A stretch of DNA of 64,000 bases from assembly GCA_963784805.1 (NCBI GenBank), contig CAWASR010000008.1, forward strand, positions 682,001 through 746,000, in the 5' to 3' direction. Each line of letters begins with the position of its first letter. Position 1 is the first letter of the stretch. Below the pieces are notes generated by a model that saw nothing but the letters and a program-made list of their open reading frames with translations, did no database searches and was not told the origin of the DNA. The position numbers were made by a program, and so were the translations under genes. Shown one piece after another: positions 1 to 8,497 of the stretch. Source of the stretch: Roseiarcus sp963784805. GTDB lineage: Bacteria > Pseudomonadota > Alphaproteobacteria > Rhizobiales > Beijerinckiaceae.

Positions 1-1946
1 GTTCGGCCATGCGCGGTCTTCGCCCAATGGTGGGGTCGAACCGCGAGGTCAAAAATCGCCGCCCAGGCCGCGGCCGACACGAGGAGATAGTAGATCGGCA
101 TCAACGCAAGCGTCCTCGGCGCCACCCGAAGTCGATGCTGTTCGGCGGCGACGATCGTCGGAACGACAATGGCCCAAATCCCGGCGAGCGCGAGGATATA
201 AGTGAAAACGTCGCTCGCCTCGCGCCAGGGCGTGAGATCGCCGACCCTGACCGACAGCAGGCGCCAGACGACGTCAATCGCGAACGCCGGCCAGAACAGG
301 GCGCTGACGACGGCGCCGCCAATCAGAGTCGCCGCGGCCGCCGCCCGCCATGAACCGAGGTCTCGCACGAAACGGGCGGGCTGGCGCGAATGCACGATGC
401 AAGTCTGCATCCAGCCCTTCTGCCAGCGCATGCGTTGCCGAAACCAGTTCGCGAATTCATGCGGCGCCTCCTCCGAGGTGTCGGAATCGAGACTTTCGAC
501 GCGATAGCCGAACCGCGCCAGCCTAACGCCGAGATCGGCGTCCTCCGCCACGTTCCACTCGTCCCAGCCGCCGACGCTCTCGAGCGTTTGCACACGGAAA
601 TGGTTGGACGTGCCGCCAAGGGCGATCGGCAGCCTGAGCGCGCACAGTCCGGGATTGATCAGATTGAACAACACCGCGTATTCGAGCGAAAAAAGCGTCG
701 ACAGCCACGAATCGTCGTAATTTCGAATGCTCAACCGCGCCTGCAGACAGGCGAGATTCTTCTTCGCGGCGAAGCGCGACGCGGCAAATCGCAATTGATC
801 CGGCGACGGCGCGTCTTCCGCGTCATAGACGGCCAGAAGCTCGCCGCGCGCGCACGCCAACGCGATATTGAGCGCCCGCGGTTTTGTCGAAGGCTCGCCT
901 GGCGGCGCAACGATCACTTCATAGCGGGCCGGCAACCGCAATTCGGCGATGCGGGACAAGGTCTCAAGGTCGCGTCGCTCGACCACCAGCTTGATGTCGA
1001 GTTTGCTCTTTGGATAGTCGAAGGCGTCGAAGGCCTTGATTAGATCCTCGACAACGCCGGCTTCTCGGTAAAGCGCGGCGACGACCGTATAGACTGGAAG
1101 TTCGTCGTCGGAGAGCAAGGCGGGTCGAATCTTCTCGTCGTTGGCGACGGAGGCCATCGACCGGGCGGCTATCGCGGCGGTAAAAATCAGCCAAAGCGCG
1201 GCGGACGCAATCGCGTGCAAGACGCTCAAGTTTGTCGCAGCGATGGCGAATCCGATTGCCGCGAGCCCGGCGGCCGCGCCAGTTTGCTTGGCGCTCAATC
1301 CGCTCCTTGCCGAGAAATCGTGCGGCAAACGGCCGAGCGCTCCATCAAGGACCGCCTCGCCGCAATGCTGGCGCACCAGAGCGGCGAAGCGTTGCGGCGA
1401 GGTCACCGCAAACGAGCCGGAACGAATTCGACCGGACTGCGCCATTTCGATCAGCGGCCGCACCAACTGCGCGCGCGGCGCGATGACCGCGCGAGCGCCC
1501 TGGCTTCGCCACTCGAGCGGAGCGACGCCGCATCGCAAACCCCGCGCGGCGTCGAAGTCGGTCGAGAACGGCGACTCGCCCGAATAAAATTCGCACCCCA
1601 GATGCCGCGCCAGGGCTCGATAATAGTCCTCTTCCCGCACGATCCCTTCGCCGAGCAGACTATCGACGGGGCGCACGCCCTTGGGCGCCGCGCCAATCGC
1701 ATCGAGCAATTCGTCGGGGGAAGCCCCTTGCTTCGCGAGAAATTCAAGCTCGGCCGGCAACGAAGGCGCGTTGCGTTCGACCAGTTTGTCGCTTCGAGGC
1801 GCGGCGCGGTCGAAAGACTGATCAGCGTTCGCTTGTCGAAGCGAGCCGGACGAACGCGCGAACTCTTGCGGAATCCTCGCCATGACGCTACGCCGTTGCG
1901 ACTCCCCCGACGCCTTCTGTCGCGCGGCGTCTGCGACACTATACAT
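1..1946 (-). CDS. XagB-like family 2 glycosyltransferase, membrane-bound (3' end cut by window edge)
   Basis: A processive-type inner-membrane glycosyltransferase, probably making or exporting an extracellular polysaccharide. At least 648 residues are visible, and the frame stays open to base 1. The last codons resemble the usual C-terminal end of the family, so little seems missing. Residues about 75-115 (containing LLGEGIVREEDYYRALARHL) look like the MshEN/GspE N-terminal domain. Two membrane segments follow at about 195-245, then a GT2 catalytic domain with an acidic DAED motif near 377, the ED of VAEDADLG near 469 and the (R/Q)xxRW motif in RQRMRWQKG near 505, then several C-terminal membrane helices. 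The ATG at 1946 is the most upstream start; a second in-frame ATG is at 1883. The polymer is unknown. MshEN domains in other proteins bind c-di-GMP, so control by that signal is an inference. Confidence 0.82.
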   Translation of the reverse strand, partial: MYSVADAARQKASGESQRRSVMARIPQEFARSSGSLRQANADQSFDRAAPRSDKLVERNAPSLPAELEFLAKQGASPDELLDAIGAAPKGVRPVDSLLGEGIVREEDYYRALARHLGCEFYSGESPFSTDFDAARGLRCGVAPLEWRSQGARAVIAPRAQLVRPLIEMAQSGRIRSGSFAVTSPQRFAALVRQHCGEAVLDGALGRLPHDFSARSGLSAKQTGAAAGLAAIGFAIAATNLSVLHAIASAALWLIFTAAIAARSMASVANDEKIRPALLSDDELPVYTVVAALYREAGVVEDLIKAFDAFDYPKSKLDIKLVVERRDLETLSRIAELRLPARYEVIVAPPGEPSTKPRALNIALACARGELLAVYDAEDAPSPDQLRFAASRFAAKKNLACLQARLSIRNYDDSWLSTLFSLEYAVLFNLINPGLCALRLPIALGGTSNHFRVQTLESVGGWDEWNVAEDADLGVRLARFGYRVESLDSDTSEEAPHEFANWFRQRMRWQKGWMQTCIVHSRQPARFVRDLGSWRAAAAATLIGGAVVSALFWPAFAIDVVWRLLSVRVGDLTPWREASDVFTYILALAGIWAIVVPTIVAAEQHRLRVAPRTLALMPIYYLLVSAAAWAAIFDLAVRPHHWAKTAHGR

Positions 1947-2000
1947 ACGCTTGATCGAAGACTATCTTCGTCAATCGCACCCTAGGGTTTCTTGTCAGTC

Positions 2001-2861
2001 ATGGGAAGAACCGATCTACACAAATTTATTTTTGCCGCCGCGCCAGTTGTATTCTGCGCTTTCCTCAATGCAGCGGGGCAATGCGCCACGCTTCCGTCAG
2101 TCGCCGCGCCGAGCTTCTGGGATCCGGCTCTACGCCTCGACCGGCCCGATCTTTCCAGTCTTCGCGCCATTCGTTTTTTGACCGATGATGATTATCCTCC
2201 GCTGGATTTTACGCTTGCCGATGGAACTCTGATGGGATTCAACGTCGACATCGCACGCGCCATCTGCGAACAGTTGGAAATAGCCTGTACGATTCAGACC
2301 CGCCCCTGGGATACTTTGCTCGAATCGCTGGAGGCCGGCAAAGGGGACGCGGTTATAGCCTCGATCGCCGCGACCAGCGCAACTCGGGCCCGTGTGGATT
2401 TTTCCCAGCCTTACTACCAGACGCCCGCCCAATTCATCGTGCGCAATGGCTCTCCTCTGACGAATGCGGGTCCGAACGTCCTGAAAGACAAGACTATCGG
2501 CGTCGTCGCCGGATCCGCGCATGAGGCCTATCTCAAGGCGTTTTTTCGCGACTCGAAACTGAAATCTTTCGCTAGCCTTGCCGCGCTGCAAGACGCTTTG
2601 CGCGGCGGGACGATCGACGCCGCCTTCGGCGACGGTATGACCTTCGCCATATGGCTTGGCGGCCAATCCTCGCAAAACTGTTGTAAATTCCTGGGCGGAC
2701 CGTATTGCGAAAGCCAATTCTTCGGCGAAGGGGTCGGCATCGCGGTGCGCAAGGGAGACACAGACCTGCGCCGCGCAATGAACTGGGCTTTGGCGCGCCT
2801 CACTTCGCGGGGCGTCTACGCTGAGATTTATCTCAAGTATTTTCCGATTGGGTTCTATTAG
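2001..2861 (+). CDS. Family 3 extracellular solute-binding protein (amino-acid type)
   Basis: A periplasmic binding protein of the polar amino-acid ABC family (SBP_bac_3), 286 residues. The first 30 residues form a signal peptide (hydrophobic FIFAAAPVVFCAFLNAAG). The mature part has the family pattern: an early lobe-1 segment LTDDDYPPLDF, GFNVDIARAICEQL, and RARVDFSQPYY in the hinge-proximal region. No permease or ATPase lies beside it, so it is an orphan that either shares a transporter encoded elsewhere or acts as a sensor input. The start was set at the ATG at 2001; a TTG at 1992, four bases after an AGGG, is an alternative. It diverges from the glycosyltransferase, whose ATG lies only about 55 bp away, so the two share a promoter region. 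A GC-rich hairpin begins at its stop codon. Confidence 0.85.
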   Translation: MGRTDLHKFIFAAAPVVFCAFLNAAGQCATLPSVAAPSFWDPALRLDRPDLSSLRAIRFLTDDDYPPLDFTLADGTLMGFNVDIARAICEQLEIACTIQTRPWDTLLESLEAGKGDAVIASIAATSATRARVDFSQPYYQTPAQFIVRNGSPLTNAGPNVLKDKTIGVVAGSAHEAYLKAFFRDSKLKSFASLAALQDALRGGTIDAAFGDGMTFAIWLGGQSSQNCCKFLGGPYCESQFFGEGVGIAVRKGDTDLRRAMNWALARLTSRGVYAEIYLKYFPIGFY

Positions 2862-2878
2862 CCGCCCCCTCGGCGGCT
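2860..2878 (+). terminator. Short GC hairpin after the family 3 binding protein
   Basis: A perfect 7-bp inverted repeat (AGCCGCC / GGCGGCT) with a 5-base loop begins inside the stop codon. There is no T-run after it, so it may only be a weak or factor-assisted terminator. Confidence 0.35.
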
Positions 2879-3464
2879 CGGCGTTCGGGCGGCTCGAATC
2901 CGGGCCGGCGTCGGCGCCCTGGCGGCTGGCGCGGCGGCGGCGCTTTTCGAGAATTCACTTTTCTGCGACAATGTCTTTTAGAAAATCAGAAGCCGTGTTA
3001 TGGTCCTCCTCGTCGCTGATCAATGCGCGCCTGGCGCGCCGAGGGCAGCGGCCGCCTTAAGCCTTCAGGCGGGCGGGTTGACACGCTGAACAACGGCGGG
3101 GGCTAAGGAGGGCCAAGCGGCGGAGAAAAAATTCTAATTTGGATTCTGGCCTAAACCCTTGAAAAGCCTCAATTCGCGGAAGACATATATTTGGATTCCG
3201 CTTCCCCTGGCTTTGCTCCGGCTTCCGTGGGCTTGGATTCCACTGCCGCTGGCTTGGATCGGCTTCCGTCGGGGTTCCTCGAAACCCGCAAAAGGCCGCC
3301 GACCTCGTCCTTCGAGGCCGCATCGCGGCGCCTCTCGCGCTGCGCTTCCGCGCCGGAGTCGCAGGCGGCGCCGAACGAGGTCCCAGGCATTTGAAAAGAT
3401 TGAATTCCTCCACCAAAGCGGCGCTAAAGCGGCCTTAGCCGCGCTTGGACGCCTCAGGATGGCG
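2879..3464. other. Gene-free stretch of about 590 bp
   Basis: No convincing gene on either strand. It contains copy 1 of a dispersed repeat (2940-3100). Further on, 3138-3185 resembles 50690-50737, sharing TTTGGA, TTGAAAA, ATTC and GGAA at matching spacing. Bases 3190-3290 are locally repetitive (GGATTCC, GCTTCC and GGCTTGGAT units), which gives a repetitive Ser/Lys/Glu/Pro-rich frame on the minus strand without a credible start. It lies between convergent genes, so no promoter is expected for either neighbour. Confidence 0.5.
2940..3100 (+). repeat. Dispersed intergenic repeat, copy 1
   Basis: About 160 bp that align almost without gaps to 19490-19652. Shared exact blocks include ATCAGAAGCCGTGTTAT, CCTCGTCGCTGATCAA, CGCGCCGAGGGCAGCGGCC and GTTGACACGCTGAA. 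Both copies lie on the same strand in gene-free DNA next to a plus-strand gene end. A weaker third relative is at about 50550-50740. It has no transposase and no clear terminal repeats, and its function is unknown. Confidence 0.75.
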
Positions 3465-4805
3465 TCAGGACAGCGATAGCGCCGAATTCTCAGCCTCGGC
3501 GCTGGTAATCGAAACGCGGCTCAGCGCGCGCTTTCGCGTTCTACCTCCGCGGTCGCCTCGTCCAAGAGTTCGCGCCAGCGTCTTCGGGTCCTTGGGGAAG
3601 CCCGCACGAATCCATAGCGCCTGCAAGGAACGGAGGATTTCGCCGACCCGCCGTCCGCTGGCGACGCCGCGGGCGACGAGATCGGCGCCGCCGAAGGGCA
3701 GCTTGGGCTCGGCGGCGAGCGCGAGAAAGCTGTCCGCCTCGGCAAAGGCGCGATCGTCCGGACCGGCGACGGATTCGGCGTGCGCGAGCGCGAGCGCGTC
3801 CCGCGCGGCCCGGCGCTTGACCTTGAACAGCAGGACAAGAAGTTCATCGAGCGAAGGCGGCGCCGAGACGCCGTGCAACCCGGCGAGCGCGGCGACCGCC
3901 GCGGCGACACGCTCAAATTCGCCGTTTGCGAGCCGCAGCCGCTCCCGAAGGCGATCGGCGTCCTCCGTGATCGCGGCGCCAAGCGCCGCCAGACGCAACA
4001 CCGCGTCGGCGGTTCCGCCCCGCGTCGATTCGATTGCGATCAGACGCCTCAGGCGCCCCGAATAAGCGGGGCCGCCCAGCAGCGGCTCCAGAAATCCGCA
4101 TTCTCCCATCGATTGAACGATCTCTCCCGCGCGGGGCGCAACGAGAAGCTTGAACAGTTCGGCCCGCACCCGTTCACGCGACAACCGCGCCATGCCGGTT
4201 CGATTGCGGATCGCAGCAGCGAGGCTATCGGCGTCGAGCGCGCCTTGGGCGAACCGGGCGGAAAAGCGAAAAAAGCGGAGAATGCGCAAGTAGTCCTCGC
4301 GAATGCGCGCGTCGGCGTCGCCGATGAATCGCACCCGGCCGGAGGCGAGGTCCTCGAGGCCGCCCACTGTGTCGTGGACGACGCCGTAGTTGTCCAGCGA
4401 AAGCGCGTTGATGGTGAAGTCGCGACGCCGCGCGTCGACGGAAAAGTCCCGCCCGAACGCCACTTTCGCGCGGCGCCCGTCGGTCTCGATGTCCTCGCGC
4501 AGGGTCGTCGTCTCCATCGGTCGGCCATCAACGATGAGGGTCACCGTGCCATGCGCGAACCCGGTCAGCGCGACTTTGAAGCCCGCCGCGCGGGCGCGGC
4601 GAACCACTTCGTCCGGCGGGGCGGTCGTCGCCAGGTCGAAATCGTCGGCCGCGGCGCCGAGCGCCAGATCGCGCACCGCGCCGCCGACGAGGCGCGTCTC
4701 CTCGCCGTCGCGGTTGAGAACGTCGAGCGCTTGCGCGACCGGGCCCTGTCTGAGCGCCGACAAATCTCTCAGCCTTCGGCCCCTCAATCCCGGCAGGACG
4801 ATCAC
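3465..4805 (-). CDS. cca: CCA tRNA nucleotidyltransferase
   Basis: A cytoplasmic enzyme that adds or repairs the 3' CCA end of tRNAs using CTP and ATP, 446 residues, bacterial class II. The nucleotidyltransferase head domain shows LVGGAVRDLALG (39-50), the catalytic DxD in DDFDLAT (54-60) and RRDFTINAL (128-135). The RNA/ATP-binding segment RIREDYLRILRFFRF (167-181) and helical neck/body follow. It is the last gene of a minus-strand operon and overlaps the DUF6111 gene by 4 bp, which suggests translational coupling. The C-terminal ~30 residues are basic and poorly conserved. Confidence 0.95.
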   Translation of the reverse strand: MIVLPGLRGRRLRDLSALRQGPVAQALDVLNRDGEETRLVGGAVRDLALGAAADDFDLATTAPPDEVVRRARAAGFKVALTGFAHGTVTLIVDGRPMETTTLREDIETDGRRAKVAFGRDFSVDARRRDFTINALSLDNYGVVHDTVGGLEDLASGRVRFIGDADARIREDYLRILRFFRFSARFAQGALDADSLAAAIRNRTGMARLSRERVRAELFKLLVAPRAGEIVQSMGECGFLEPLLGGPAYSGRLRRLIAIESTRGGTADAVLRLAALGAAITEDADRLRERLRLANGEFERVAAAVAALAGLHGVSAPPSLDELLVLLFKVKRRAARDALALAHAESVAGPDDRAFAEADSFLALAAEPKLPFGGADLVARGVASGRRVGEILRSLQALWIRAGFPKDPKTLARTLGRGDRGGRTRKRALSRVSITSAEAENSALSLS

Positions 4806-5062
4806 TCGATCCGCCCCGGCACGAGAACCCCGTTCTCCTCGTGCGCCGGCACATAGACGCCGTGGCCGCGCGGCGCAGAAATGTTGAGCGCGACGAGGCC
4901 AAGGAGAGCGACAGCCAATCCTACGAGCGTCAGTATCGACACGCGCGAGCGCGTCCAGTGTTCGAACTCGAGCGGATAGCGAGCGCGCAACGAGAGATAG
5001 ACGGCGTAAGCCGCAAACGGGCTCAGAAAAAGCGCCAGCGGCTCAAAAATCTCCCGTCCCAT
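4802..5062 (-). CDS. DUF6111 family small membrane protein
   Basis: An 86-residue protein with two predicted membrane helices: EPLALFLSPFAAYAVYLSL near the N-terminus, and VSILTLVGLAVALLGLVALN in the middle. A short, charged C-terminus contains VYVPAHEENG, the conserved tail of this Hyphomicrobiales family. Its role is unknown. It overlaps cca by 4 bp and its start codon overlaps the stop of the Nudix gene, so it is cotranslated with both. The constant link with cca and a CoA pyrophosphatase is positional and does not establish a tRNA role. Confidence 0.8.
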   Translation of the reverse strand: MGREIFEPLALFLSPFAAYAVYLSLRARYPLEFEHWTRSRVSILTLVGLAVALLGLVALNISAPRGHGVYVPAHEENGVLVPGRIE

Positions 5063-5718
5063 CAGGAAAACAACCTCTCATACAGGTTGCGCAAGATTCC
5101 GGCGGTGGCGCCCCAGATATAGCGCTCCTGGCGCCGCATGGCGTAGAATCTCCGGTTTCGTCCCTCCCATGCCCGCTCTTCGATCAGGTGGTTGGCCGGA
5201 TCCATCAGAAAAGAGAGCGGCGTCTCGAAAATCTCGGCGACTTCGAACGTGTTGAGGGTCGCCGTGAACGACGGGTCGATCAGCGCGACTAGCGGGGCGA
5301 TGCGGAAGCCGGTGCCGGTGAGGTAGGGATCAAGCCAGCCGAGCGGCTCGACGAATCGTTCCTCGAGTCCGATCTCCTCGCGCGCCTCCCGCAACGCCGC
5401 CTCGGCCGGGGTCTCGCCGGGATCGATCTTGCCGCCCGGAAACGCGACCTGGCCGGAATGGGCGCGCAAATGCGAGGCCCGCAGGGTGAGCAGAACATTG
5501 AGTCCCTGCCGCCGCGCAACGATGGGCGCGAGCACTGCAGCTGGGCGAGCCTCCGCGAGAACGTTGGGCGCCGGCGGAGGACCGTTGAGCGCGTAGTCGC
5601 TCGCTTTCGGAGCCTCCACGCCCTCGAGGTCCGCCGAAATGAGCGCCGGCGTGAGCCTGCGCCTCGCCATGGCGCGCAACAGGTTCGGGCTTAGATCGGA
5701 GGAAAGAAGATCGCTCAA
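5062..5718 (-). CDS. CoA pyrophosphatase, Nudix hydrolase
   Basis: A 218-residue Nudix hydrolase of the CoA-pyrophosphatase group (NudL/YeaB type), expected to cleave CoA and its derivatives to phosphopantetheine and 3',5'-ADP. The full Nudix box runs from GGKIDPGETP at residue 95 to REEIG-type residues at 117 (EAREEIG), preceded by the SGQVAFPGG stretch typical of this subgroup. The metal-binding glutamates of the box are intact. It is in the same operon as DUF1285 (4-bp overlap upstream) and DUF6111. The substrate is assigned from family membership. Confidence 0.9.
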   Translation of the reverse strand: MSDLLSSDLSPNLLRAMARRRLTPALISADLEGVEAPKASDYALNGPPPAPNVLAEARPAAVLAPIVARRQGLNVLLTLRASHLRAHSGQVAFPGGKIDPGETPAEAALREAREEIGLEERFVEPLGWLDPYLTGTGFRIAPLVALIDPSFTATLNTFEVAEIFETPLSFLMDPANHLIEERAWEGRNRRFYAMRRQERYIWGATAGILRNLYERLFS

Positions 5719-6344
5719 AGCGCCTCAATCTCGCTCGCCGGGCACATGGGAAAGAATACGGCGCCGGAGCGCACCCCGAACCAACGGTCATTCTCCCATA
5801 TTTCTGTCCGTCCAAGCGCCACGAGGTCGTAGAACAGCGCCCTCTTGACCAGCGCCCACAGATCGCCCCGCACCCGCACGTAGGGCTTGAGGCCCTCCGA
5901 GGCGCCAGGTTCGAAGCGCATCGGGTGTTGTTCGTCGACCGTCACGACATCCTCGACATTGGTTCGAAACGTCAGGCGCGGGTCGTTCGCCTCGCCCTCG
6001 ACCCGCAACTCAATCGCGACGAACGGCGCATCGTCGACCTTCACGCCGACCATTTCATATGGCGTCACGAGAACGTACTTGTCCCCGTCCTTGCGCAGAA
6101 TCGAGGAGAAAAGTTGCACGAGCGGCGCCCGGCCGATCGGCGAGCCGCAATAAAACCATGTTCCGTCGGCAGCGATGCGCATGTCGATGTCGCCGCAATC
6201 GGGCGGATTCCACAAGTGGACCGGCGCCGGGCCGCGCGCGCGCTGCGCGATGGCCTCGCCGAGCCCGCTCAACGCTCCTTCGGGGGCGCGGGACGGCTCC
6301 ACCAAAATGTCGCGCGTGCGTGTGGTTGAATCTGACATCGGCAT
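5715..6344 (-). CDS. DUF1285 domain-containing protein
   Basis: A soluble 209-residue protein of the DUF1285 family, recognisable from PVHLWNPPDCGDIDMRI (about 41-57), a central YVLVTPYEMVGVKVDDAPF and WFGVRSGAVFFPMC near the C-terminus. No catalytic residues are known for the family. It is the first gene of the minus-strand operon with the Nudix, DUF6111 and cca genes, overlapping the Nudix gene by 4 bp. It diverges from the moxR-like gene across about 94 bp, which must hold both promoters. The start ATGCCGATG has two possible ATGs, at 6344 and 6338. Confidence 0.85.
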   Translation of the reverse strand: MPMSDSTTRTRDILVEPSRAPEGALSGLGEAIAQRARGPAPVHLWNPPDCGDIDMRIAADGTWFYCGSPIGRAPLVQLFSSILRKDGDKYVLVTPYEMVGVKVDDAPFVAIELRVEGEANDPRLTFRTNVEDVVTVDEQHPMRFEPGASEGLKPYVRVRGDLWALVKRALFYDLVALGRTEIWENDRWFGVRSGAVFFPMCPASEIEAL

Positions 6345-6438
6345 GCTATGGGTTCGCGAGAGGGACGCCCGTTCAATCTAGTGCGCCCGGGGCCAAAACA
6401 AAACCGGACGCCCCTCATATGGCGCAAAGGATAGACGG

Positions 6439-7440
6439 ATGAGTGTGACCGATATCGCCGACCCGAATCAGTTGACCCGGGACGTCGACGCGGCGCTGGA
6501 ACGGATCGCCGTGGCGCGCGCCGAGATCGGCGCCGTCATTTTCGGCCAGGAGCGCGTCGTCGATTTGACGCTCGCCACCTTGCTCGCCGGCGGCCATGGC
6601 CTTCTTATTGGCGTCCCCGGCCTCGCCAAGACCAAGCTCGTCGAGACGCTCGGGACGGTGTTCGGGCTCGACGCCTTGCGGGTGCAGTTCACGCCCGATC
6701 TGATGCCGTCCGACATTCTCGGCTCCGAGGTGATGGAGGAGGGATCCGACGGGCGAAGGGCTTTCCGCTTCATCAGAGGCCCGATTTTCGCCCAACTGCT
6801 GATGGCCGATGAGATCAACCGCGCCAGTCCAAGAACCCAATCCGCGCTGCTGCAGGCGATGCAGGAGCATCACGTCACCGTCGCCGGCGCGCGCCACGAC
6901 CTCCCGCGCCCGTTCCATGTTCTGGCGACCCAGAACCCGCTCGAGCAGGAAGGCGCCTATCCGCTGCCGGAGGCGCAGCTCGACCGCTTCCTGCTGCAGA
7001 TCGACGTCGGTTATCCTGATCGCGCGGCCGAGCGGCGCATATTGATCGAAACCACCGGCGATCGCGACGCTCGGCCAAAGGCCGCCATGACGGCCGAGCA
7101 CCTGATGGCGGCGCAACGCCTCGTGCGCCGCGCGCCGATCGGCGAAAGGATCGTCGAGGCCATTCTCGATCTCGTTCGCGCCGCCCGGCCCGGCGAAGGA
7201 GACCCGGATCTGAGCAAGGGGATCAGCTGGGGACCGGGGCCGCGCGCCGCGCAGGCGCTGATGTTGGCGGCGCGCGCCCGCGCGCTGGTCGACGGGCGTC
7301 TTTCCCCTTCGCTCGACGACATCGCGGCGCTTGCCGAGCCCGCCCTCAAACATCGCATGGCCCTGAGCTTCGCCGCGCGGGCGGAGGGGGAAACGATTCC
7401 GGCGGTGATCGCGCGGCTCGTGGCCAAGACGGTGGGCTGA
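6439..7440 (+). CDS. MoxR family AAA+ ATPase
   Basis: A 333-residue chaperone-like AAA+ ATPase. Walker A is GVPGLAKTK (58-66), Walker B LLMADE (120-125) is followed by the conserved INRASPRTQSALLQAM, sensor 1 is ATQNP, and a C-terminal lid helical domain is present. MoxR proteins act with VWA-domain partners to remodel or activate envelope or metalloenzyme targets. Here it heads a four-gene plus-strand cluster with DUF58, DUF4159 and a VWA-like membrane protein, the usual Hyphomicrobiales arrangement. The ribosome site AAGGAT precedes the ATG at a suitable distance. The client of this cluster is unknown, and nothing in the window points to methanol dehydrogenase. Confidence 0.93.
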   Translation: MSVTDIADPNQLTRDVDAALERIAVARAEIGAVIFGQERVVDLTLATLLAGGHGLLIGVPGLAKTKLVETLGTVFGLDALRVQFTPDLMPSDILGSEVMEEGSDGRRAFRFIRGPIFAQLLMADEINRASPRTQSALLQAMQEHHVTVAGARHDLPRPFHVLATQNPLEQEGAYPLPEAQLDRFLLQIDVGYPDRAAERRILIETTGDRDARPKAAMTAEHLMAAQRLVRRAPIGERIVEAILDLVRAARPGEGDPDLSKGISWGPGPRAAQALMLAARARALVDGRLSPSLDDIAALAEPALKHRMALSFAARAEGETIPAVIARLVAKTVG

Positions 7441-7588
7441 TGCCGGACGCTCGCGGCCGCGCGTTGCGCGATGGGCAGACCGGTCGTCCCCACATTCCCG
7501 CGAGCCGCAGCATTGGGGAGAACGCGGTCTGGCCCAAGTTTTGCGTGAAAGCGAACCCCGGAGGGCCGAGTCAGGACTTGAACCCACA

Positions 7589-8494
7589 ATGACCAATTCC
7601 GCTTCCGTGCGGCAGGACGCGGTTCTCCTTTCGGCTCGGTTGCCGAGCCTCGTCGTCGCGGCGCGTCAGGTCGCTCAGACCGTGCGCCACGGCGTGCACG
7701 GGCGACGCCGGGCAGGATCGGGCGAGACGTTCTGGCAATTTCGGCCCTTCATTTCGGGAGAGCCGTCCTCGCGCGTCGACTGGCGGCGCTCGGCCCGCGA
7801 AGAACGCGCCTTCGTCCGCGAACGGGAGTGGGAGGCCGCGCACACGGTCTGGATCTGGTTTGACCGCTCCGCCTCCATGCGCTTTGGATCGAGCCTCGCC
7901 CCGGTGGCGAAGATCGATCGGGCGGCGGTGATCGCCCTGGCCTTCGCCGACCTGTGCGTGCGCGGCGGAGAGCGGGCCGGCCTCACGGGACTGACCCGGC
8001 CGCTTGCCGCCCAGGGCGTCATCGAGCGCTTCGCCGAGGCGATCGCCACCGACGAGCGGCTGCATGGCGCCTCGGAGGCGGTGCTGCCGCCCGCTGCTCC
8101 CTCCGCCCGCCGATCGATGGCGCTGCTGATCGGCGACTTTCTCTGCGACCCAAGGGAGACCGAAAGGACGCTGAGGGCCATCAGCGCCGAGGGGGCGATC
8201 GGCGAACTCGTTCTGATCGCCGATCCGATCGAGGAGGCCTATCCTTTTTCCGGCAATACGGAATTTCTCCATCCCGCGGGCGGCCTCCGGCTGGTGAGCC
8301 CGCGCGCACAAAATCTGCGCGAGGCCTATCTCGAGCGCCTTGCCGCGCATCGCGACGCGTTGCGGCGGATTTGCGCCCGGCTGGCCTGGGGAATCAGCCT
8401 GCACCGCACCGATGCTTCGGCCGCGGAAATATTGCTCGCCCTTCGCATGCGCCTTTCCGCGCCCGAATTGGGCGAAGCGTTTCGGAGCGCGTGA
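7589..8494 (+). CDS. DUF58 domain-containing protein
   Basis: A 301-residue protein with the DUF58 signature around GETFWQFRPFISGEPSSRVDW followed by RRSARE, and a VWA-like stretch WIWFDRSASM that carries the DxSxS metal-site pattern. DUF58 proteins are regular partners of MoxR ATPases. It is soluble or membrane-associated with no obvious transmembrane helix. The ATG at 7589 was preferred because the frame upstream, to a TTG at 7541, shows no family similarity and GGAGG lies upstream. About 150 bp separate it from moxR, and it is followed at 3 bp by the DUF4159 gene. Confidence 0.88.
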   Translation: MTNSASVRQDAVLLSARLPSLVVAARQVAQTVRHGVHGRRRAGSGETFWQFRPFISGEPSSRVDWRRSAREERAFVREREWEAAHTVWIWFDRSASMRFGSSLAPVAKIDRAAVIALAFADLCVRGGERAGLTGLTRPLAAQGVIERFAEAIATDERLHGASEAVLPPAAPSARRSMALLIGDFLCDPRETERTLRAISAEGAIGELVLIADPIEEAYPFSGNTEFLHPAGGLRLVSPRAQNLREAYLERLAAHRDALRRICARLAWGISLHRTDASAAEILLALRMRLSAPELGEAFRSA

Positions 8495-8497
8495 GTC

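Noticed and set aside
2960..3040. Short Asp/Glu-rich frame (LISDEED) shared by both repeat copies as a small conserved gene
   Set aside because: Differences between the copies are not biased to third codon positions, the frames end at different points and no start site is convincing.
3190..3300. Repetitive GGATTCC/GCTTCC region as a CRISPR array
   Set aside because: Units are short, irregular and without uniform spacers; there are no cas genes.
6439..7440. MoxR as evidence of methanol oxidation genes
   Set aside because: MoxR ATPases are widespread and the neighbours are DUF58/DUF4159, not methanol dehydrogenase genes.
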